A DNA stretch of 64,000 nucleotides, from NCBI RefSeq assembly GCF_900099995.1, contig NZ_FNCZ01000007.1, positions 157,043 through 221,042 on the forward strand, read 5' to 3'. The notes below the pieces were generated by a model. The model did not search any database. It was given only the letters and a program-made list of their open reading frames with translations, and was not told the origin of the DNA. Within the stretch, counting starts at the first letter, position 1. Each line of letters begins with the position of its first letter. The translations under genes were made by a program, and so were the position numbers. Below, one piece after another: positions 7,618-17,106 of the stretch. The stretch comes from Winogradskyella thalassocola. Lineage in GTDB: Bacteria; Bacteroidota; Bacteroidia; Flavobacteriales; Flavobacteriaceae.

Positions 7618-9375
7618 CTATTTTGCTCTATAAACAGGATACTGCATATGCGCCTTTTCGTAATTTTTACTCTGCTTATGTAACCAGTCTAATTGTTTAT
7701 ACCAATTATTAGCAAAATCTTCATCGTAGCTAATTTTTATATTATATTCTATTTGAAGTTTTGGGTTGTTCTTTAAAAGCTGTTCAGCTTTATCTTCCCA
7801 TACATAAGGTGAGAATCCTTCTTTTTGTTGTAGGATCGTGTCAAAGAAATTCCAATTAAAAAATGAATCAGGAGCTGAAGGTTCTAAGGTCTCTAATAGA
7901 TAACGAATTGATTTTTGATTCGTAGAAATTAGATAATCTCCTTTTCTAAAAGAGACTTTGTCTATTGATCTGTTGACGCTTGTTTTGTAATGTGCATAAT
8001 GACCTTCGTAAGGTGATTTTCGAGTTTCGTAGCTTCCAATTTTATAAGATTCAACGGTAAGTGTGGTATCGTTTTTAAATTGTGTAAATTCTACATTATT
8101 CAACTTTAATAAATTAATAACAGTGTACCAACCTTGTGGGATAATGTAAGCTTTCGGAATGGTGATTGAATCCGTTGCTTTAAAATAATTTTGATATATA
8201 ATGTCTTTAGTAAATGGTTTTGAACGATCGTATTTTAAACGTTTGGCACCTGTAAATTCACTCGGAATCATTTCACCTTCATAACCTTTAAATTTTAGGG
8301 TAGAGGTTAGGCTTGTATCTACAGCCCAAGTTAATGGATAGGTGTCGCCTGCTGTCCATAATTTGGCTTGTGCATTTCTAAGTTGAGTAATTTTTTTACC
8401 TTGTTCTTCGGTGATTTCTATTATGCTTTTCATTAATTCGTAGGTGCCTTCTACGCGCTGTTTGTATGGCTTTAGCATGTGTGTTTCAATCATCATACCC
8501 AAGGTGTTAAACAAGGTTGTATACCCTGTGGAATATCTTGGTGTGTCTAAAAATTGTGTAAATCCAGAATCTGGTGTGCGATTAAATACATTAACATAAG
8601 GAGTAATGTCCCAAGATTTTGCCTCTAGTTTTTGTTCTAAAGTGGGCATCATTTCGGTATGTATAAATTCACCAAGACGACCTCCTAATTTATTGTGCTG
8701 TGTAAATAAATGTGTCAAGGTGTATTGATAATCCGCTCCATTACTCACATGGTTATCAATAAAGACATCAGGCTGCACTAAATGAAATATTTGAGTAAAA
8801 GCTTTCGCATTTTTGGTGTCGGCTTTTATGAAATCCCTATTCAAGTCATAATTTCTTGCATTGCCCCTAAAGCCATATTCTTTTGGACCATTTTGATTAG
8901 TTCTAGTTGTTGTGTTTCTATTCAGACTGCCACCTACATTATAAATAGGTACGGTCACTAAAACGGTGTTTTCTGGTGCGTTCATTTTTCTTTGAGCCAA
9001 ATCTCTATAAAGCATCATGGTCGCATCAATACCATCAGATTCCCCAGGATGAATACCATTATTTATTAATATTATTCTGTTGGTTTGTCGAAGGGTCTCA
9101 AAATTATCACCAGAACCTTTCATGTTTAAAGTGACTATATGAAGTGGTTTTCCAGAATCTGTAGAGCCAATTTCTTGAATTGAAATCTCAGGATAACTAT
9201 CAGCTAGGTCTTTATAGTATTTTATGGTTTCATGGTAAGTAGCAGTTTCAAAACCTTCACTTTTTTCGAAAACAGTAGTGAAATCTATTTCGACATTCTT
9301 GATTTTAGAATTTTGTTTTTCGGTATTGTTACCACAAGCCACTAATAATAAGGCTAGTACTAATAGTTTTTTCAT
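7618..9375 (-). CDS. M14 family zinc carboxypeptidase-like lipoprotein
   Basis: A 585-residue predicted lipoprotein (lipobox LLVAC at residues 10-14). It contains the M14 zinc site: HPGE (His109, Glu112) in NNGIHPGESDG, the substrate/arginine region RNYDLNRDF near 174-182, and the second zinc histidine at about 209 in FIDNHVSNG. A glutamate in MMIETHM near 297 fits the catalytic Glu. The C-terminal ~250 residues have no motif I recognise. The probable role is trimming of extracellular or periplasmic peptides. It is divergent from the small gene at 9415 over a 39-base spacer, so the two may share a control region. Confidence 0.85.
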   Translation of the reverse strand: MKKLLVLALLLVACGNNTEKQNSKIKNVEIDFTTVFEKSEGFETATYHETIKYYKDLADSYPEISIQEIGSTDSGKPLHIVTLNMKGSGDNFETLRQTNRIILINNGIHPGESDGIDATMMLYRDLAQRKMNAPENTVLVTVPIYNVGGSLNRNTTTRTNQNGPKEYGFRGNARNYDLNRDFIKADTKNAKAFTQIFHLVQPDVFIDNHVSNGADYQYTLTHLFTQHNKLGGRLGEFIHTEMMPTLEQKLEAKSWDITPYVNVFNRTPDSGFTQFLDTPRYSTGYTTLFNTLGMMIETHMLKPYKQRVEGTYELMKSIIEITEEQGKKITQLRNAQAKLWTAGDTYPLTWAVDTSLTSTLKFKGYEGEMIPSEFTGAKRLKYDRSKPFTKDIIYQNYFKATDSITIPKAYIIPQGWYTVINLLKLNNVEFTQFKNDTTLTVESYKIGSYETRKSPYEGHYAHYKTSVNRSIDKVSFRKGDYLISTNQKSIRYLLETLEPSAPDSFFNWNFFDTILQQKEGFSPYVWEDKAEQLLKNNPKLQIEYNIKISYDEDFANNWYKQLDWLHKQSKNYEKAHMQYPVYRAK

Positions 9376-9414
9376 AGTTTAGAAATTTAGCTAAATTTAC
9401 TTATATTTATTAAC

Positions 9415-9783
9415 ATGAAAACATATAAACTTAGCTTTGGTGTTATAACCCTACTGAAAGCTAATCTTGCTGAGGTTATTATAGATGAAGGTGTAGTTAT
9501 GGATATGAAAATGGTAGAGCAATACCATACTTTTCTTATTGAAAAATTAGAAATTCCGATGTCCTTATTAATTAATAAAAAGTATTCTTACACTTACACC
9601 TTTGAGGCACAAAAATCTATTGTAAATAAAGATATCGTGAAAAATATGGCTGTTGTAACGCATGCTTATGTTTCTAAATTGGCTACCGATGTTTTAATAA
9701 ATATGAATCGTGATAATGGTTGGAATATAGAGATGTTTAAGAGTCGCGAAGAAGCCTTAGAGTGGTTAGAAAATCAGGACTGA
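9415..9783 (+). CDS. small STAS/SpoIIAA-like hypothetical protein
   Basis: A 122-residue soluble protein without signal peptide. The alternation of strands and helices (FGVITLLKANLAEVIIDEG, then helix, then ISLL-type strand, ending in SREEALEWLENQ) resembles flavobacterial SpoIIAA/STAS-like proteins, which usually act as small regulatory or binding domains. No catalytic residues are evident. It is followed 69 bases later by ctlX on the same strand, but the latter appears to have its own promoter motif. Family assignment is from recall and moderate. Confidence 0.6.
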   Translation: MKTYKLSFGVITLLKANLAEVIIDEGVVMDMKMVEQYHTFLIEKLEIPMSLLINKKYSYTYTFEAQKSIVNKDIVKNMAVVTHAYVSKLATDVLINMNRDNGWNIEMFKSREEALEWLENQD

Positions 9784-9813
9784 TTTTATAGCTGTTTTGC
9801 CATAAAAAAATAA

Positions 9814-9821
9814 TAACTTTG
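9814..9821 (+). promoter_or_regulatory. -7 element (TAACTTTG) upstream of ctlX
   Basis: TAACTTTG matches TAnnTTTG and lies 31 bases before the ATG at 9853. A -33 box at standard distance is not clear, so this is a moderate prediction. Confidence 0.4.
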
Positions 9822-9852
9822 CATTTCATTTTACCATTCTATTCGTAATTAA

Positions 9853-10785
9853 ATGCAACAAACTACCGATACCATTTTAATGATTCGCCCTATAAACTTT
9901 AGGATGAACGAGCAAACAGCTGTCAATAATTATTTTCAGGAAGATTTAGATTTAAAAAATGCAGAAATCAATGCAAAAGCACAAGAGGAATTTGATGCTT
10001 TTGTGCAAAAATTGAAAGCCGTTGGTATTAATGTTATTGTTGAAGAAGACGATAGAATAAATGACACTCCAGATTCTATTTTTCCAAATAATTGGGTGAG
10101 TTTTCATGCTAATGGAGACATCGCAAAATATCCAATGTTTGCAGAAAATAGAAGACGTGAGCGTAGAGATGAAATTTTTATTAGACTCGAAGACGAAGGT
10201 TTTAAGATTGAAAATATCGTTGATTATACGTCAGCCGAACATGAAGGTGTCTTTTTGGAAGGTACAGGAAGCATCATATTAGATCGTGTTAATAGAAAGG
10301 CGTATTGCGCTTTATCTCCAAGAGCAGACGAGGATTTATTTATAGAATTTTGCGAAGATTTTGAATATAGCCCTGTGATTTTTACAGCGTTTCAAACTGT
10401 AGAGGGTAAACGCTTGCCAATATATCATACCAATGTTATGATGTGTATTGCTGAGAATTTTGCAGTGATTTGTTTAGATAGTATTGATGATAAGAAAGAG
10501 CGTAAAAGTGTCGTAAAGCATCTCAAAAGTGATGGTAAAGAAATTATTTCAATTACCGAAAAACAGATGCATCATTTTGCGGGAAACATGTTGCAATTGC
10601 GAGGAGACAATGAACAGCTTTATTTAATAATGAGTGAGGCTGCGCATAAGATTTTAACTCCAAACCAAGTTGCAACTATAGAAAAGTATTGTCCTATTAT
10701 TTCGAGTTCTTTAGAGACTATTGAAACTTGTGGTGGTGGAAGTGCACGTTGTATGATGGCTGAGGTATTTCTTCCAAGAGTTTAA
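9853..10785 (+). CDS. ctlX: citrulline utilization hydrolase CtlX-type (amidinotransferase/arginine-deiminase superfamily)
   Basis: A 310-residue enzyme of the guanidine-group-modifying superfamily. Motifs: NDTPDSIFPNNWVSFH in the first third (substrate-binding Asp and Asn), HEGVFLEGTGSIILDR, the catalytic His in MHHFAGNMLQL, and the nucleophile Cys in GGGSARCMMAEVF near the C-terminus. CtlX proteins hydrolyse citrulline to ornithine and ammonium; related enzymes use arginine, and the exact substrate cannot be told apart from sequence alone. Full length, with no signal peptide. No other arginine-catabolism gene lies in the window. Confidence 0.85.
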   Translation: MQQTTDTILMIRPINFRMNEQTAVNNYFQEDLDLKNAEINAKAQEEFDAFVQKLKAVGINVIVEEDDRINDTPDSIFPNNWVSFHANGDIAKYPMFAENRRRERRDEIFIRLEDEGFKIENIVDYTSAEHEGVFLEGTGSIILDRVNRKAYCALSPRADEDLFIEFCEDFEYSPVIFTAFQTVEGKRLPIYHTNVMMCIAENFAVICLDSIDDKKERKSVVKHLKSDGKEIISITEKQMHHFAGNMLQLRGDNEQLYLIMSEAAHKILTPNQVATIEKYCPIISSSLETIETCGGGSARCMMAEVFLPRV

Positions 10786-10832
10786 ATAGCGAATTATTTA
10801 ATGGGTGCGTTAAGGTCAATCGTTTCTAAATT

Positions 10833-11459
10833 TTAATCTATTTTATTAAAGATATAACCACTTTTCTCAGCTCCCCAAACATAGTTTCCATCGGCATCAA
10901 AACCGCGATCCCAAGAAATAACTTTATCTTCTAAGATTTCTACTTCGCTGCGTGCAAACGAAGCTCCTCTCATAGTACTAGAGCACGTATTATCACCTGT
11001 TTTTCCCATAAAATGATTGGGTCTGATACGTTTAAGAATAACGTCGCAACCTTCTTTTAACGAAATATTTTTTAAAGCGATAGAGTCGAATGCTTTTGGG
11101 GTTTTCCATTTGCCTACCCAAATAGAATCTACATCTAATTTGTAGATGGCAGAACTAAAAGTACTGTCAGATTCTCTGTTAACTTCATAAATACGTTGAC
11201 GATAGGGCTTTTCAGGCGTGCTAGTTAAAGCTTGTTCTACATAGAGAAAGTTTCCTTTATCTTCCCAAATCGGATACATATGTAGAGAAATATTATAGTA
11301 AGACGAATCTATTTGTGCTTGTATCTCGGAATTAAAAGATCCTTGCATAAGGCTAAATAGTTCTTTAAGTTCTGTGTCTTCTTGGATTTCTGGTTTTGTT
11401 TCGTTTTTACAACTGAAAACTGAAATTAAAAGGATTACAAATGGAAGTAGACGTTTCAT
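10833..11459 (-). CDS. CpeT/CpcT family lipoprotein
   Basis: A 208-residue predicted lipoprotein (lipobox VFSC near residue 17). Family features are LFSLMQGSFNSEIQAQ near the start, the strand-rich stretch FLYVEQALTSTPEKPYRQRIYEV split by a PYRQR motif, then GCDVILKR and WDRGFDADGNYVWGAEKSGY at the end. In cyanobacteria the fold ligates bilins to phycobiliproteins, but this organism shows no phycobilisome genes, so another small-molecule or lipid-binding role is likely. It is preceded by the histidine kinase gene (32-base gap, same strand), and the two may be co-transcribed. Confidence 0.75.
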   Translation of the reverse strand: MKRLLPFVILLISVFSCKNETKPEIQEDTELKELFSLMQGSFNSEIQAQIDSSYYNISLHMYPIWEDKGNFLYVEQALTSTPEKPYRQRIYEVNRESDSTFSSAIYKLDVDSIWVGKWKTPKAFDSIALKNISLKEGCDVILKRIRPNHFMGKTGDNTCSSTMRGASFARSEVEILEDKVISWDRGFDADGNYVWGAEKSGYIFNKID

Positions 11460-11491
11460 AAATTTATATTTGAAATCAAATATAAATTAAA

Positions 11492-13546
11492 TTATGGCAT
11501 CGGAGCTCTTTTAGGTAGCTCAACAAAGAATTTACTGCCGACATTCTCTGTGCTTTCTACCCAGATTCTACCGTTATTCAATTCTACTAAATCTTTAGCA
11601 ATTGACAATCCTAAACCAGTTCCTTTTTCATTCTTAGTACCAGCCGTTGTAAAGTTTTTGTGTGCAGCAAATAACTTGTCAATGTTGCCTTTAGAAATAC
11701 CAACACCTGTATCTTCTATACAGATTAAGGATTTTCCATTGACATCTTGATTTGAAATGGTAATGACATCTCCAGTTCTGCTAAACTTAACAGCATTTGT
11801 AATTAAATTCTGAATTACAATTTCTACCATGCTACGATCTGCATATATGAAATCATTCTGAGATTCGTCAATTAAAACAATTCGTTTGTCTTCAACCTTT
11901 TGTTCTACTAAGGCTATTTTAGAATGGAAGACATCTTGAATATTAAAACGTTCTGGTTTTGGTTCTAAATTTTGCATTTGCGACTTAGACCAATTCAATA
12001 AATTAAATAATAGTGAAGATGCATTATTGGCATTTTCACTTAATTCTGGAATTAACTCATAAAATTCATCTTTAGAAATACTGTCTTCTTTCAATAAATC
12101 TAAAAATGCTTTTATTGAAGAAATTGAATCTTTTAAGTCGTGAGAAACAATAGAAAAAAGTTTATCCTTAACTTGGTTAACCTCTTCTAAGTGATGTGTT
12201 TGCTCTAAAATAGCTTCTGTTCTTATGTGTTCTTCTGCTAATATATTTTTTTGTTTTTCTAAGGCTTCTTTATGAGCTTTAGTTTTTAAAAGGCTATAAA
12301 TAAGAAGTCCAAATAACAGTGCAAATGCAGCTATCGCGCCATATAAAACATAAGGGTTGGTAACCGTAGTTGATGTCACATTAAACTTCTGTTCTCCGTT
12401 TACTGAACTATCTTTATTTATAGAGTTATTCTCAATAAAATCTATAGGTTCTAAATCTGTTGGAAAAACAGGCTGGTCAATTTTAGACAGCGAGTCTTTT
12501 AAATTATAGAATTTATTTTGCCAGAAAAACGCATTTTGATAATACCCGCGAGTAGAATCTAAAGCAATGTGAAGTTTGTAGTTTTCTAAAAGTTCAGTTT
12601 TGTTATCTATTTTCTGTGCAATCTTATAAGCTTCGTTCAATTGCTTTTCTGCGAGTTTAACCTTTTTCTTTTGAAGATTTAAGTGTCCAATAGCATTTAA
12701 AGCTCTTAAAAGACCTTCTTTATTGTTTTGTTCTCTATTGTACTTTAAACCTTCTACTAGGTATTCTGAAGCCTTATCGTATTCATTAAAACGTAAATAT
12801 TCGCTACCTAATTTAGGAAGTATTTCACCTCGTAAATCTTGATCTGTTTTTGGATTTAAAATATCCAGAGCTTTTTCATAATACTCAATAGCCTTACGAT
12901 GCTCTTTTAATTCTGAGTAAAGACTTGCTATGTTTTTAGTAGATATTTTTACGCCCTCTTTATCATTAATCTGTTTGCGGACTTCTAAAGCTTTAAAATT
13001 ATATTCTATGGCTTTATCAGTTTGATTGGTTTTATGATAAGCCTCAGCAAGGTTGTTGTATGCCGAGCTTAGCTCATCTCTTAGGTATTGTTTTTCAAAA
13101 ATATCTATTGCAGATAATGAGTTTTGTAAACCAACCTTGTAATTACCTCTTTTAATTTCAATTAGACCAATACTATTGCTCACTTTGGCCACGCCAAGAG
13201 TATCACTTATTTTTAAATATAAATTTCTAGATTTATTGTAGTTATCAATGGCATTAAAATAATCGTTGCGTTCGGTGAAAATTAATGCTCTGTAGTAACT
13301 GCTCTCTGCTTGTCCTTTTATGTAATTAAGATCTTCAGAAAGTTTAGAGGTTTCATTGATATAAAGTAGGGCCTTGCTAAAATCTTTATTTTCATAAAGT
13401 TCATTTATAAGCATAAGAGACATATCCACTTTTGTAGAGTCTGCGTTTAGATAGGCTATTTGTACCGTAAGTTTATCTATTTTTTCATTTTGCGAAAAAA
13501 TGGAAAACGATATAAGACAGACAGCTAGTATAAGTAACTGTTTCAT
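11492..13546 (-). CDS. TPR-containing membrane sensor histidine kinase
   Basis: A 684-residue protein. A signal peptide (about 1-18) is followed by some seven tetratricopeptide repeats filling about residues 30-340, which are periplasmic. One membrane segment lies at about 400-420 (LYGAIAAFALLFGLLIYSLL), followed by a coiled coil and the kinase core. The phospho-acceptor histidine is in LFSIVSHDLKDSISSI near 469. The ATPase domain shows the N box NLITNAVKFS, G1 box DTGVGIS and G2 box GTGLGLSIAKDL. No response regulator lies next to it. It is followed on the same strand by the CpeT-like lipoprotein. The ligand is unknown. Confidence 0.88.
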   Translation of the reverse strand: MKQLLILAVCLISFSIFSQNEKIDKLTVQIAYLNADSTKVDMSLMLINELYENKDFSKALLYINETSKLSEDLNYIKGQAESSYYRALIFTERNDYFNAIDNYNKSRNLYLKISDTLGVAKVSNSIGLIEIKRGNYKVGLQNSLSAIDIFEKQYLRDELSSAYNNLAEAYHKTNQTDKAIEYNFKALEVRKQINDKEGVKISTKNIASLYSELKEHRKAIEYYEKALDILNPKTDQDLRGEILPKLGSEYLRFNEYDKASEYLVEGLKYNREQNNKEGLLRALNAIGHLNLQKKKVKLAEKQLNEAYKIAQKIDNKTELLENYKLHIALDSTRGYYQNAFFWQNKFYNLKDSLSKIDQPVFPTDLEPIDFIENNSINKDSSVNGEQKFNVTSTTVTNPYVLYGAIAAFALLFGLLIYSLLKTKAHKEALEKQKNILAEEHIRTEAILEQTHHLEEVNQVKDKLFSIVSHDLKDSISSIKAFLDLLKEDSISKDEFYELIPELSENANNASSLLFNLLNWSKSQMQNLEPKPERFNIQDVFHSKIALVEQKVEDKRIVLIDESQNDFIYADRSMVEIVIQNLITNAVKFSRTGDVITISNQDVNGKSLICIEDTGVGISKGNIDKLFAAHKNFTTAGTKNEKGTGLGLSIAKDLVELNNGRIWVESTENVGSKFFVELPKRAPMP

Positions 13547-13875
13547 CTTAAAATAGCGTTAAAACGAATTGCGCTGTTTTGGATTGAAAAACTTTTAGGG
13601 AGGGACGAAAAAAGTAAGTTAACACAAAACAAAAACAAAGGGGTTAATGTTTGATTATTAAGCCTCATTAATGTTTGGGACATTGATTAATAGCCTTTCA
13701 AAAGTGCTATTATGTAAACAAATATGCTAATATTTAGGATTTAATACCAATATATTAGTTGAACTGACAAATATAATATTTTTTAAAAACCACTTATCGA
13801 TTAAAGGTAAATTTAACGGTAGTAATACGCTTTTATCGATGAAATGCACACTTGATTTAAATTACTGATTGTTAG
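13547..13875. other. 329-bp spacer without a recognised gene
   Basis: The sequence between the histidine kinase and GH53 genes is AT-rich and has no convincing reading frame, tRNA or terminator. It holds the leftward upstream region of the kinase gene and the 3' side of the galactanase gene. I see nothing else in it. Confidence 0.6.
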
Positions 13876-15009
13876 TTAGTTATAATTAAACGAATCTAAA
13901 ACAGGTAATGCTTTTAAGTTAAAATCGAAGACACATTGGTTCTCCCAAGACGTCCCATTTGTGGAGGTATTTTCATTGCCATTAAAAGCCACCCAGTCTG
14001 GAGCCCAATAACAAAATCCGATACCTTTTTTATTTGGGATGTTTTTAATTGTAGTAATCAACCATTCCATATATGATTTTTGCCCTTGAGGTGTCGGCGC
14101 AAATTCTGGAATGATTTGATTCAAGCTTCCAACATAGTTCGACAAGTTGTCATTCCATTGCAACGTAAAAGGATAAGCAACCTCTACCATTAAAATTTCT
14201 TTATCGAAGGTTTCTGCTAAAGTGTTTAATTTTGAGGTAATTAAATCTAAATCTTTAGTTTGAAATTGGGGATAATAAGAAAGTCCTATGATATCAAAAT
14301 CGAGATTATAAGCTTCAAGTTCATTAAAGAAGTAAATAGAATGCTCTACGTTAGAGTGATGTAGCATTATTTTAATCTTATTTTCGGTATCCAATTCTCG
14401 TATCGCTCTTACAGCCTCCGAAACTAAACCAGCGTAATTTACCCAGTTATCATTAAACTCATTCCAAACCTTTCCGTAATCCCATAGAAAGCCACTATCG
14501 GTTTCATTACCAATTTGAATTATATTAGGTAGGGTGTTTTGTGCTTTTAATTGTTGAACAACACTTTTTGTGTAATTGTAAACCGCAGCTTTTAAATCTA
14601 ATAAAGAAAGGTTTTGCCAAGCTACAGGTGGTGTTTGTTTTCCTGGGTCGGCCCAAAAATCACTATAGTGAAAATTAAGAAGGAACTCCATGTCCTTAGC
14701 TTTGATCCGTTGCGCATAAGCCTTAACGTCGTCTATTCCGTTTTGTCCATCTTGAGGCGTGTGCCAAAGTTTTAAACGCACCAGATTTGTGCCTTTAGAT
14801 TTTACAAAGTCTAGAAGTTCTACGGAATTGCCATCAGCGTCTTTGTAATCTACATTATAGTTTTCTAATTCACTTTGAAACGACAAATCCATGCCTCTAT
14901 AGAAAATTTCTTCATCAGGACCATCAACGTCATCATCTGAGTTTTCGTTTTTAGAACACGATGTTGTAATTATGATAAAAATCGAAAAGAAGTATTTAAT
15001 TAATTTCAT
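13876..15009 (-). CDS. GH53 arabinogalactan endo-beta-1,4-galactanase, lipoprotein
   Basis: A predicted surface or periplasmic lipoprotein of 377 residues (lipobox TTSC) that hydrolyses beta-1,4-galactan. The GH53 TIM barrel shows FYRGMDLSF at its start, LRLWHTPQDG, NIIQIGNETDSGFLW with the acid/base Glu, and EILMVEVAYPF with the nucleophile Glu. The conserved ending GIGFCYWAPDWV is also present. A longer frame adds ten residues upstream, but the start at 15009 places the signal peptide at the N-terminus and is preferred. No SusC/SusD pair or other glycosidase is nearby, so it is not part of a visible polysaccharide utilisation locus. Confidence 0.9.
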   Translation of the reverse strand: MKLIKYFFSIFIIITTSCSKNENSDDDVDGPDEEIFYRGMDLSFQSELENYNVDYKDADGNSVELLDFVKSKGTNLVRLKLWHTPQDGQNGIDDVKAYAQRIKAKDMEFLLNFHYSDFWADPGKQTPPVAWQNLSLLDLKAAVYNYTKSVVQQLKAQNTLPNIIQIGNETDSGFLWDYGKVWNEFNDNWVNYAGLVSEAVRAIRELDTENKIKIMLHHSNVEHSIYFFNELEAYNLDFDIIGLSYYPQFQTKDLDLITSKLNTLAETFDKEILMVEVAYPFTLQWNDNLSNYVGSLNQIIPEFAPTPQGQKSYMEWLITTIKNIPNKKGIGFCYWAPDWVAFNGNENTSTNGTSWENQCVFDFNLKALPVLDSFNYN

Positions 15010-15116
15010 TTTAAGATTAGGGTTTATTTCATGCGACACACTTTACATTTTTTCCAACAGCCCATAAAGTTAAACAATTATGTCTCCTTAGAATCCTAAT
15101 AAAACAATAAAACTTC

Positions 15117-15124
15117 TATCTTTG
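15117..15124 (+). promoter_or_regulatory. -7 element (TATCTTTG) of the argS promoter
   Basis: TATCTTTG fits the Bacteroidota -7 consensus 34 bases before the argS ATG. No TTG is found at the ideal -33 distance. Confidence 0.5.
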
Positions 15125-15158
15125 CCAACGTTTTAAAACACCAAAATAAAGCAGAATT

Positions 15159-16937
15159 ATGACCCTTCAAGAGACTTTAGAATTACATGTAAAAGCAGCA
15201 ATTAAAGCGTTGTTTCAATCGGAATTAGAATCAGTAGAATTTCAAGCGACTCGTAAAGAGTTTGCAGGAGATGTTACGGTTGTTGTGTTTCCAATGTTAC
15301 GTGTTGTTAAAGGAAATCCAGTCGTAATTGGTGAGCAAGTTGGTCAGTATTTACTAGATAATGTTGATTTGGTAAAAGGATTTAACGTGGTTAAAGGCTT
15401 TTTAAATATTGAAATTAATGATTCTTATTATTTCAATTTCTTTCAATCTGTAAAAGATCAAATGAATTACGGTTTTGTGGAACAAAAGGATGACAAAGCT
15501 GTTATGGTAGAGTATTCTTCGCCAAATACCAACAAGCCATTACATTTAGGACATGTTCGGAATGTGCTCTTAGGCTATAGTGTTGCTGAAATTTTAAAAG
15601 CCTCAGGAAAGAATGTTTACAAAACTCAAATTATTAACGATAGAGGTATTCATATTTGTAAGAGTATGTTAGCTTATCAAAAATTTGGTGAAGGTGAGAC
15701 TCCAACTGAAGATTTAAAAGGAGATAAGTTAGTCGGAAATTATTATGTGAAATTCGACCAAGAATACAAATCAGAAATTTCAGAATTAATTGCTCAAGGA
15801 CAATCTGAAGAAGAAGCAAAGAAGAATGCTCCTTTATTATTAGAAGCACAAGAGATGCTTATTAAATGGGAAGCAGGAGATAACGACGTCGTAGCACTTT
15901 GGAAAAAAATGAACCAATGGGTTTATGATGGTTTCGAAGTCACTTATAAAAACATAGGAGTCGATTTTGATACGTATTATTACGAAAGCAATACCTATTT
16001 ATTAGGAAAAGAATTCGTTGCCGAAGGTTTAAAAACAGGTGTTTTTGAGCAAGATGCAGATGGTTCTGTTTGGTGCGATTTAACCGAAGATGGTTTGGAT
16101 AGAAAAATTGTGCTTAGAGCAGATGGTACTGCTGTGTATATGACACAAGATATCGGAACAGCGATCCAACGTATAAAAGATTATCCAGATGTTGGCGGTA
16201 TGGTTTATACCGTTGGTAACGAGCAAGATTATCATTTTAAAGTTTTATTTTTAATCTTGAAGAAACTAGGTTTCGACTGGGCTAAAAATTTATTTCATTT
16301 AAGTTATGGTATGGTAGATTTACCAAGCGGAAAAATGAAGAGTAGAGAAGGAACCGTTGTCGATGCCGACGATTTAATTCAAGAAATGGCGGATACTGCT
16401 GAAGAGATTTCTAAAGAATTAGGAAAGCTTGAAGACTATTCGGAAGACGAAAAACAAGCCCTTTACAAAACTATTGGTTTGGGGGCTCTAAAATATTACA
16501 TCTTAAAAGTAGACCCTAAAAAACGAATTTTATTCGATCCAAAGGAATCTATCGATTTTCAAGGAAATACTGGACCTTTTATTCAATATACCTATGCCAG
16601 AATTCAGTCTATTTTAAGAAAGGCTAATGTGGATGGGAATGTCACCCTGAGTGCAGCTGACGTGTCACTTCACGATAAAGAAAAACAACTTATCAAACAA
16701 TTAGAGTTGTTTCCAGAAGTTATTCAAAATGCAGCAGAACAACATAGTCCTGCATTAATTGCAAATTACACTTATGATTTGGTAAAAGATTTTAATTCGT
16801 TCTACCAAAATGTGTCTATTCTTGGTGCGGATTCAGATGAAGAAAAGAGTTTTAGAGTGGCCTTGTCTAAATTGGTTAGTCAGACGATAAAAAATGCATT
16901 TCAGGTTTTAGGGATTGAAGTTCCTGAGCGTATGTAG
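15159..16937 (+). CDS. argS: arginyl-tRNA synthetase
   Basis: Charges tRNA-Arg with arginine in the cytosol. It is a class I synthetase of 592 residues, the normal size. The N-terminal Add-1 domain (about 1-100) is followed by the signature SSPNTNKPLHLGHVRN containing HLGH, and by the KMSKS-like loop KMKSREG in the second half. The C-terminal helical anticodon domain ends in the typical FQVLGIEVPERM. It is monocistronic by spacing (169 bases to the next gene). Confidence 0.97.
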   Translation: MTLQETLELHVKAAIKALFQSELESVEFQATRKEFAGDVTVVVFPMLRVVKGNPVVIGEQVGQYLLDNVDLVKGFNVVKGFLNIEINDSYYFNFFQSVKDQMNYGFVEQKDDKAVMVEYSSPNTNKPLHLGHVRNVLLGYSVAEILKASGKNVYKTQIINDRGIHICKSMLAYQKFGEGETPTEDLKGDKLVGNYYVKFDQEYKSEISELIAQGQSEEEAKKNAPLLLEAQEMLIKWEAGDNDVVALWKKMNQWVYDGFEVTYKNIGVDFDTYYYESNTYLLGKEFVAEGLKTGVFEQDADGSVWCDLTEDGLDRKIVLRADGTAVYMTQDIGTAIQRIKDYPDVGGMVYTVGNEQDYHFKVLFLILKKLGFDWAKNLFHLSYGMVDLPSGKMKSREGTVVDADDLIQEMADTAEEISKELGKLEDYSEDEKQALYKTIGLGALKYYILKVDPKKRILFDPKESIDFQGNTGPFIQYTYARIQSILRKANVDGNVTLSAADVSLHDKEKQLIKQLELFPEVIQNAAEQHSPALIANYTYDLVKDFNSFYQNVSILGADSDEEKSFRVALSKLVSQTIKNAFQVLGIEVPERM

Positions 16938-17106
16938 TTTTTGCTATTAACAGTGTTACTTTTTTTAGCCGGTTTTGCTATCAATTTTAAGAATTGAAAA
17001 CGCGACCTAATAGCTGATATTTAGAATTTAACATATTGAATAGAAGAGTATTCTACCCTTTTTTGTATCTTAGGTAAGGTTATAATGTTCATTAAATCTT
17101 ATTGTT

